Assembly (NCBI GenBank): GCA_022605405.1
Contig: JABYQQ010000004.1
Location: 2,294,001-2,358,000, forward strand
Reading direction: 5' to 3'
DNA length: 64,000 nucleotides
Source: Earliella scabrosa
Taxonomy: Eukaryota; Basidiomycota; Agaricomycetes; Polyporales; Polyporaceae
In this document: piece after piece, positions 57,206 through 64,000 of the stretch
How the letters are laid out: each line of letters begins with the position of its first letter
Numbering within the stretch: the stretch's first letter is position 1
Position numbers and translations under genes: made by a program
The notes under the pieces: generated by a model
The model's database searches: none
What the model was told of the DNA's origin: nothing
Seen by the model: only the letters and a program-made list of their open reading frames with translations

Positions 57206-58782
57206 TGGATGACTTCCCATAACGATCTACGGCTCTACGGACGTCCGAAAATCTCTAAACTGGCCTGTTGGCCGAGATGCCGACGCCGATACAAGGTCCG
57301 CTGATGGGACAGAGCTCCGTAGACACCGCAAGCGCCCAAAATCTAGGAAGGGGGGTCGACCCCCCTTTCTAGATTTTGGGACGTCCGCAGATAGTGTTGC
57401 CGCAAGTTGTAAGCCAACTTGCAGCTTACTTGCCCCGACTTGTTCTCACGGCCGACTCATCAGAGCTTGCTGATATGCGAGCAGCTTGCAAGTTGGTTCC
57501 CACGTCGCTGATTGGCCAGATCACCAACCCGCCCGAAAGAGGTCTCAGCGACCTCGCTTACTCCTCATGACTATACTCAACGCTATCGCTACAAACACCA
57601 GAGCTACACCTCCTCTCCACATTGTTAGCACGTCCTGCCGCTCTCCAGGCATGTATCCGTCCTCAGATGATTCTAAACATCCGCTCACAGCCTGTCTTGG
57701 CGCCTGCTCGGGTCTGCCATCGCCTTAGGTTGCCTCTATGATCGGCTCCTTCCAGCCCCATGTACATCCCGCCCTTGCCCGCCATGTTTCGGTGCCGGCG
57801 CGCTTCGCCGTTTGCTAACAACGAACGGCGCGATTGTAGTATAATGATTCACGGAATACATGGTTTGTCTCATTTGTATAGGCCATGCATGATGCTGCAG
57901 CACATTGAGGAGTACACAGAGTCGAGTGTCGGGCTGTGTCGGGCCCATGTCTGCTTCGTTTTGCTCCTATCCTCATCCGGAGATACGTCACTGTTCGAAT
58001 TAACGATTCTTCTACCCGACTTCCGCCTCCGACAACGTCCAGTATGCTTACAACCATGGCTACGGCTTCGCCCAGATCTATCATATTCAAGCCTATCAGC
58101 CTCCCTTCAACATGGAGTCCTATCATGTACGAACCAGCTCCGGGGCCCGGTACCGGGCCCATAACACCCATCCCTGCATGGTCTGCCTTCCAGACATGAC
58201 CGGTACGCCTCACAGTTTCTAGATCGGTGACCTTGGTGCGTACCGGACTGTCCTTTGGAAGTCCAGTTAACATCACGCAGTCTGTCTCGAGGACTTGCTG
58301 CGAAGTCAATAGCCTATATTCGAGTACCTACATTCCATTGATACTACAAGTACGGACTCTTTTATTGTGTCCTGTTCTGCTTGCTTTCCCCAACCCGCCA
58401 CGAGAGTCCCAGGCGCTGGGCCGGCACAAGCTGACTTGCGCGTCTAACTTGTCGGAGCTTGGACGACAAGCCCATCACAAGCTGACCAGCTTGCAACGTA
58501 AGGCCTTGCATTGCGGCAACACTATCCGCAGATGCCTCGCTTACCCTCGCTTACCCTCGCATAACCTAGCGAACCTCAGGAAAGGAAGTCCCCATCATTA
58601 CCAAGCAACGTCCCATCAAACCGCTGCCCTTTTGGGAGCTGACATAACGTCTCTCCGAGAATCAACCGACGCCCGAAGGTCCGGGGCTGTCGACGAATCG
58701 GTCAGGATCTCGGAAGGTGTTCAGGCTCCGCTAGGAATCTACGGCGTCCGTAGAGCCGCAGAACGTTATGGGAAGTCATCCA
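57206..58782. mobile_element. 1.58-kb element bounded by 38-bp imperfect inverted repeats
   Basis: 57206-57243 (TGGATGACTTCCCATAACG...) and 58745-58782 are inverted copies with 36 of 38 bases paired. A second inverted pair lies inside: GATAGTGTTGCCGCAA at 57390-57405 matches 58511-58526 exactly, so the arms are longer but eroded. The left arm holds a 46-nt palindrome (57335-57380). I found no convincing transposase; a frame at 57999-58217 is tyrosine-rich but lacks a start. No target duplication is evident at the flanks. A non-autonomous DNA transposon or fold-back element is the simplest reading. Confidence 0.6.
57335..57380. repeat. 46-nt near-perfect palindrome
   Basis: Starts CCCAAAATCTAG, has six G, the centre TCGA, six C, and the mirrored end. 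Twenty-two of 23 base pairs are Watson-Crick and the other is G-T. It has no loop and could extrude as a cruciform or form a hairpin in RNA. Confidence 0.9.
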
Positions 58783-59334
58783 GTCAGCATCCGGATTGGA
58801 TTCCAACGGAACTGCTGTGGGTGTGTGCGATCGGAGAAACAGGTTTCGTGCCGACTACCGCGCGCTTGGGCGACCATGTAAGGAGGCAGAACTCACATAC
58901 ATACATATGCTGTGGTTCTTGAGTTCCTCCTGCGTTGGCAGAGGTGGACGGGGAACTGCCGAGATGAAGACGGTCGCCCGCGGCCGAGTGTAACGTATGC
59001 TGCTTCAGCACAATGCGCAAAGTACTTGCACTGTCGCGGTTGGCCCTGGTCATTGGACGTCGACGAGACCCGGAGCCTGTATACAATGCTGCACAATGCA
59101 GAGAACTCCAGTGAAGCAGACGTGGTTGAAGGAGTTGAAACTGATGGGGAGTCAGTTGTGCGAGTTGGACGGAGTTGAATGCCGGCGGGCCGGAGCCGAG
59201 GACGGTACGTACGGTGACGTTGGTGGGTTAGTCAGAGGGCGCCCGGCGAGAAGGAGGTTCAAGAAGGGCGCGCTCGAGTACGCCATCGCTGAGTCTTTGT
59301 GCGTGCTCGCTGTCGCGATCCCCTCTCACTCCCC
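58783..59334. promoter_or_regulatory. upstream region of the ABC transporter
   Basis: About 550 nt between the repeat element and the transporter start. It contains an 18-nt copy (59264-59281) of a transporter exon segment at 60073-60090. Confidence 0.4.
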
Positions 59335-62300
59335 ATGTCCGCTGTAGGCCTCGTCTGCCGCGGCGACCCCGAGGGCTGGGGCCCGGTCTCTCGCATTCGC
59401 CCCTTCGACCTGACATCATGCTTCGAGGAAGCCGCCGTTCTCTCCCCCGTCCTCGCCATCCTCGTCCTCTCTGCCGCAATTGCTTCCTGGATCCACCGCG
59501 GGTGCGAGGTCCGTCATAGATCCAAGAAGAGTGTGTGGGTGCTGAGGGCAAAGCTGGTGCGTGCCACTTTCTGCCCGGACGCGAGAACAGTGACCGATGG
59601 GATCTACTCGCTGTGTTCACTTCCTTAGCTGCTTCTGTCCCTCGCGTGGATCGCAAGCTGCGCCAACCTTATCCTCGCCCTGGTCTCTCACAGACCGATC
59701 GCATTTCTCCCGTCCTACGTCCTCGAGATTGGCGCGCTATTCGCCGCGCTTGTGCTCACCACACTAAACCATTACCGTTCCCGCACCTCATCGTCCGTCC
59801 TCCTCCTTTTCTGGCCGGTTTACGCGCTCGCCATACTGGTATGGACCCGCACTGCGCTCGCTGTCTCTCCCGCTACCCTTCCCCCCGTGGTTGCGATCAG
59901 AGCTATTGTCACTCTGCTCGGGCTGGTCGCGTTTGCCTTGGAGTGTCTTGGACCCGAGTTCTCGCCTGAAGACACTCCCGAGCAGCTGGAAAAGGGTCAC
60001 GCGGAGAGTCCTCTACTCACCGCGAATATCTTTAGCCAATGGAGCTTCAGCTGGATGAACAAGTTGATGAAAAAGGGCGCGCTCGAGTACATCACGGAGT
60101 CCGATCTGCCAGGTTTGCGTCCCAGTGATGAAACCACTGCATTGGGAGACAGGCTTCAGAAGGCAATGAAGAGACAGTGCGTGCCGCTGTGTTTCCTACC
60201 GCGCTTGTAGCCTCACACCCACATCTATTGCAGCTCGTCGCTCTGGGTCGCCCTGTTTACAGCTTATGGCGGTCCGTACGTGTTTGCTCTCGGTCTCAAG
60301 ATTGTACAAGACAGCCTGGCTTTCTTGCAGCCACAGCTACTCCGATGGCTGCTTTCGTACATCTCATCGTACCAGAAGGCACGGTTCTCTGGTGACGAGA
60401 GTCCAAGCCCTGTCGAGGGTTTTGCTATTGCTGCCATAATGTTCGGAGCGTCCATCGTGCAGACCATCATCCTGCATCAGGTACGTGGGGTTCTGCCATG
60501 CGCGTCCATTTGGCTCAATTGTCCTTCATTCTAGTACTTCCAACACTGCTTCGAAACAGGCATGAGAGTGCGCTCTGGATTGATCACGGCCATCTACCAG
60601 AAGGCGTTGGTTCTGTCGAATGATGGACGCAGTAGCGCTTCTGGGGATATCGTGAACCTAATGTCAGTCGACGCGGCGCGCTTGCAAGATCTGTGTACAT
60701 ATGGTCTCATCTCCATTTCTGGACCATTCCAGGTGTGTTGCTCAGGCTACATGTAGGCCCTTCACGCTGACGAACGATTCAGATCATGCTTGCGTTCATT
60801 TCGCTCTATAACATCATGGGTTGGCCAGCCTTCGTTGGAGTGGCGGTCATGATTGTGTCCATCCCTCTGAACACGCTTATCGCTCGGTTCCTGAAAAAGC
60901 TTCAAGAGAAACAAATGAAGAACCGAGACAAGCGAACTCGCCTCATGTCTGACCTGCTTGCCAACATCCGGAGGTTCGCATTTGCCCTGTTTCCCAGAGA
61001 CACCTTGTTGAAACGTCCTTCACAGCATCAAGCTCTATGCTTGGGAGAACGCGTTCATTCGATGGATATCCAACGTTAGGAATGACGAGGAACTCAAGAT
61101 GTTGCGCAAGATTGGTGTTGTGACTGTGCGTCCCACTATGATCTCCCATCCTACGCCTTCCTGACATTATACATAGTCCCTGAACAACTCCCTGTGGACC
61201 GGGGTGCCACGTGAGTTGGAAACCTTCATTATGACGAGGCAACTAAGCTGAGATGTTTGTGCGCAAACTAGTGCTTGTCGCCTTCAGCTCGTTCGCGGTT
61301 GCCGCCTACACGTCCGATTCACCACTAACATCCGACAAGATTTTCCCCGCAATCTCGCTGTACATGCTCCTCACTTTCCCTCTCAGCATGGTATGCGTCC
61401 CACCATAGCAGACCACGCCCCGACGCTGACATAATTCGTCCAGTTCGCCATGGTCACATCAAATATCATCGAAGCGCTGGTATCGGTGAAGCGACTGTCC
61501 ACGTTCTTCAATGCCGACGAGCTCCAGCCAGATGTACGTCAGGTCGTGAACAACACCGTTCTCGAACAGGGAGACGTTGTTGTGTCAGTGACGAACGGCG
61601 AGTTCTCGTGGAACCAGAACGCGGTATCCCCGACGCTGGAAGGTATCAACTTGACCGTTCGGAAGGGCGAGCTCGTTGGTGTGCTCGGACGGGTTGGCGC
61701 CGGGAAGGTGCGTTGCATCCCCACTGACCTTTATACCCCTAGCTCATCATGCCATAGACGAGCTTGTTGTCGGCCATCATTGGCGAGATGGTCCGCACCG
61801 ACGGAGAAGTGAAGGTCTTTGGCTCTATATCTTACGCCCCTCAGAACCCTTGGTGCGTGGTTTCACTACCGTTATAGGAACCCAGGTTAAGTGTCTCCTC
61901 AGGATCATGAGTGCTACGATTAGAGATAATATCCTATTCTCGCATAAATATGACGAAGTCTTCTATAATCTCGTACTCGATGGTGCGTGGAGGCGTTACG
62001 CGCGGAGTTGGCTGAAGGCTCACGCTCACTATCCTTCCTGCAGCATGTGCTCTTCGCCCCGATCTTGCACTGTTGCAGAACGGCGATATGACAGAGGTTG
62101 GCGAGAAGGGTAAGCATCCTGCCCTTTGCAACTGCATACGACGCTGACATCTTGTCCCGCAGGCATTACTGTGAGTCCATCCGTGGGAATCGTCGTTTTG
62201 GATGTAATGGCTGATCTGTGGCTGTCCATCTATGTAGCTGAGCGGAGGCCAGCGTGCGCGTGTTGCGTTGGCGCGTGCTGTGTACGCGAGAGCAGATCTG

Positions 62301-64000
62301 TGAGTAATGCTTGCCTTGGTAACTACATCAACTCACCTCCAGTGGTTCAGTATCATGCTCGATGATGTCCTTGCGGCACTCGACTCCCACGTCGCCAAGC
62401 ACGTATTCGGTAAGTGAACGTTGTTCTGATCGTTCAAGCCGTCATACCTAACGCGCTCCGTAGAAAACGTCATTGGCCCCAATGGACTGCTCGCCTCGAA
62501 GGCTCGGATTGTTGTCACGAACAGCATTCACTTTTTGAAGCACTTTGACCAGATATGTTACGTCCGTCGTGGCGTTATTTTGGAGAGCGGCACCTACGCA
62601 GAGCTGGTCAGCAATCCGCAATGCGAGCTCCACAAGCTCATGTACGTCTGTTTGCCTTGCTTGCGGCATGCATGGGATGGTATTAAGTTGTAAAAACTCG
62701 CAGTAAGGGACATGGCAACATCGCTTCCGCCGTGACGTCTGGCGTGTCTACGCCTTTCATCACGGGGGCGTCCTCTACCCCGGACTCCTCCGAGGGAGAC
62801 AGCAGCAACACTGCTGTCGAGTCCACCGCCGACCTCCTAGAAGAGAAGCTGGAGAACGTGAGCAAGACGCTCACCCGCCGCAAGTCCTACGGGAAGGCGA
62901 TGATCGACAACAACCTCCCCACTCATGCCACGTCCGACGGACCCACAAAGGAACACTCGGAGCAGGGCCGCGTCAAGCGCGAGGTGTATCTCCGCTATCT
63001 GGAGGCGGCGTCGAAGGCCGGCTTCGTCTCGTTCGTCGTTGCGACGATCCTGCAACAGATCACTTCGTTGATGGGCAACAACATGCTGCGCGAGTGGGGC
63101 AACCACAACAGCGAGGTCGGCGGCAATGAGGGTGCCGGTGTGTACCTTTTGGGATATGGGATGGCCTCGCTGTCGTCGACGATCCTTGGTGCGGTTGCGG
63201 CGTTGCTCATCTGGGTTCTGTGCTCGGTGAGGAGTGCGCGGAAGCTGCACGACTCGGTGAGTGATAGTTGGATGTCTTTGTGCAGGTGATGCGAGGTGCT
63301 GATGCTTCACAGATGCTCAACGCCGTGCTGCATGCACCGCTCACGTTCTTTGAGTTGACTCCCACTGGCCGGTCAGTCTCAGCTGTCATGATTTATGTAT
63401 ATCAGGATACTACTGACTTTGCTCGATAGCATTCTGAACCTTTTCTCTCGTGACACGTATGTGGTTGACATGATCCTGGCTCGAGTATGGTCAAGTTCTT
63501 TGTTGTGTAGAATTCTGTCTGAGCAGTGTTTGCAGGTCATTCAAGGTACCGTCCGGACGCTCGCGGTCACCGCCATGATCCTCGTCGTCATCGCGTACAG
63601 CTTCCCGCTCTTCGTACGTGATTGGTTTACATGTGCATGGTTGGGTTGTTGCTCATGTCTCTTTAGCTTATTGCCGTCCCTCCTCTTGCGTGGTTCTACA
63701 TGCGAGTGATGATGTAGGGAACCCTCGACCATCCTTCACCGAGAGATGCGCTAACACGTCAAAACGCACAGCTACTACCTGTCCACCTCGCGCGAGCTCA
63801 AGCGTCTCGACGCCGTCTCCCGCTCGCCCATCTTCGCCTGGTTCTCCGAGTCCCTGAACGGGCTGTCCACGATCCGCGCGTTCGGCCAGGAGCGGCTGTT
63901 CGTGGAGAACAACGAGCGCCGGGTGGACAGGAACCAGATCTGCTACCTGCCGAGCATCTCCGTGAACCGTTGGCTCGCCGTGCGCCTCGAGTTTGTGGGC
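59335..64000 (+). CDS. ABCC/MRP-type ABC transporter (Ycf1/Bpt1 class), 3' end beyond window
   Basis: Starts MSAVGLVCRGDPEGWGPVSR, RPFDLTSCFEE, the usual beginning of full-length MRP proteins with an extra TMD0. TMD1 spans about 60.0-61.45 kb (SQWSFSWMNKLMKKGALEYI, IVNLMSVDAARLQDLC, IKLYAWENAF). NBD1 follows: GRVGAGK Walker A, ISYAPQNPW Q-loop, LSGGQRARVALARA signature and LIMLDDVLAALDSH Walker B. After the linker comes TMD2 (AFGQERLFVENNERRVDRNQ) and the window ends before NBD2. Such pumps move glutathione conjugates, metal complexes or pigments into the vacuole or out of the cell. Many introns of 45-80 nt; the exact joints in NBD1 are restored by frame (DACALRPDLALLQNGD). Confidence 0.9.

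Noticed and set aside
57999..58217. Tyrosine-rich frame (GYGFAQIYHIQAYQPPF) inside the inverted-repeat element
   Set aside because: No start codon, stop just upstream, no splice partner; overlapping frames look equally open.

Overview
The window is nuclear DNA of a filamentous basidiomycete, most likely an Agaricomycete of the wood-decay type. The basis is gene architecture: densely packed genes split by many 45-70 nt GT-AG introns, a secreted AA9 polysaccharide monooxygenase, a two-SH3 Ste50/Ubc2-type adaptor, and a chromodomain protein with the helical domain of the 5-hmdU-kinase / thymine-hypermodification family that is common in basidiomycetes. Almost all ORFs of any length are exons; I joined them by hand. 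For eight genes (left-edge gene, tropomyosin, GPCR, CDK7, CCT-like, Etr1, UCH, chromodomain protein) and for the 45-47 kb gene, the exon lengths sum to a multiple of three in the reading frame, which supports the models.

Layout. 0-6.5 kb: edge of an unrecognised helical protein gene interrupted by a 986-nt intron, tropomyosin, MsrB, and a seven-helix receptor with 13 exons. 7-15 kb: CDK7/Kin28 kinase, a Nup1/Nup153-like nucleoporin with two RanBP2 zinc fingers, complex I 21-kDa subunit, IPI3. 15-24 kb: a DPF-rich J protein, Ste50/Ubc2 adaptor, and a large aftiphilin-like protein. 24-32 kb: hmdU-kinase-helical/chromodomain protein, a small J protein, an OHCU-decarboxylase-domain protein, a choline-phosphate cytidylyltransferase-like protein whose catalytic motifs are all replaced, and an F-box-like protein. 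32-45 kb: Zap1-like zinc regulator, M20 carboxypeptidase, RPF1, p24 cargo receptor, and three adjacent mitochondrial genes (Etr1/MECR, TIM44, holocytochrome c synthase). 45-56 kb: an unrecognised 716-residue protein, a gene-poor gap carrying a 467-bp MITE, Nup53/Nup35, ZPR1, UCH-type deubiquitinase, AA9 LPMO. 56-64 kb: a second gap with a 1.58-kb element bounded by 38-bp inverted repeats and containing a 46-nt palindrome, then the 5' two thirds of an ABCC/MRP transporter that runs off the end.

Most genes are conserved housekeeping (transcription, nuclear transport, ribosome assembly, mitochondrial import and respiration). Many lie as divergent pairs with short shared promoters (175-480 bp). 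The unusual content is the chromodomain base-modification-family protein, the apparent cytidylyltransferase pseudoenzyme, several very small internal exons (7, 12, 14, 16, 23 nt), and the two inverted-repeat elements in the only large gaps.
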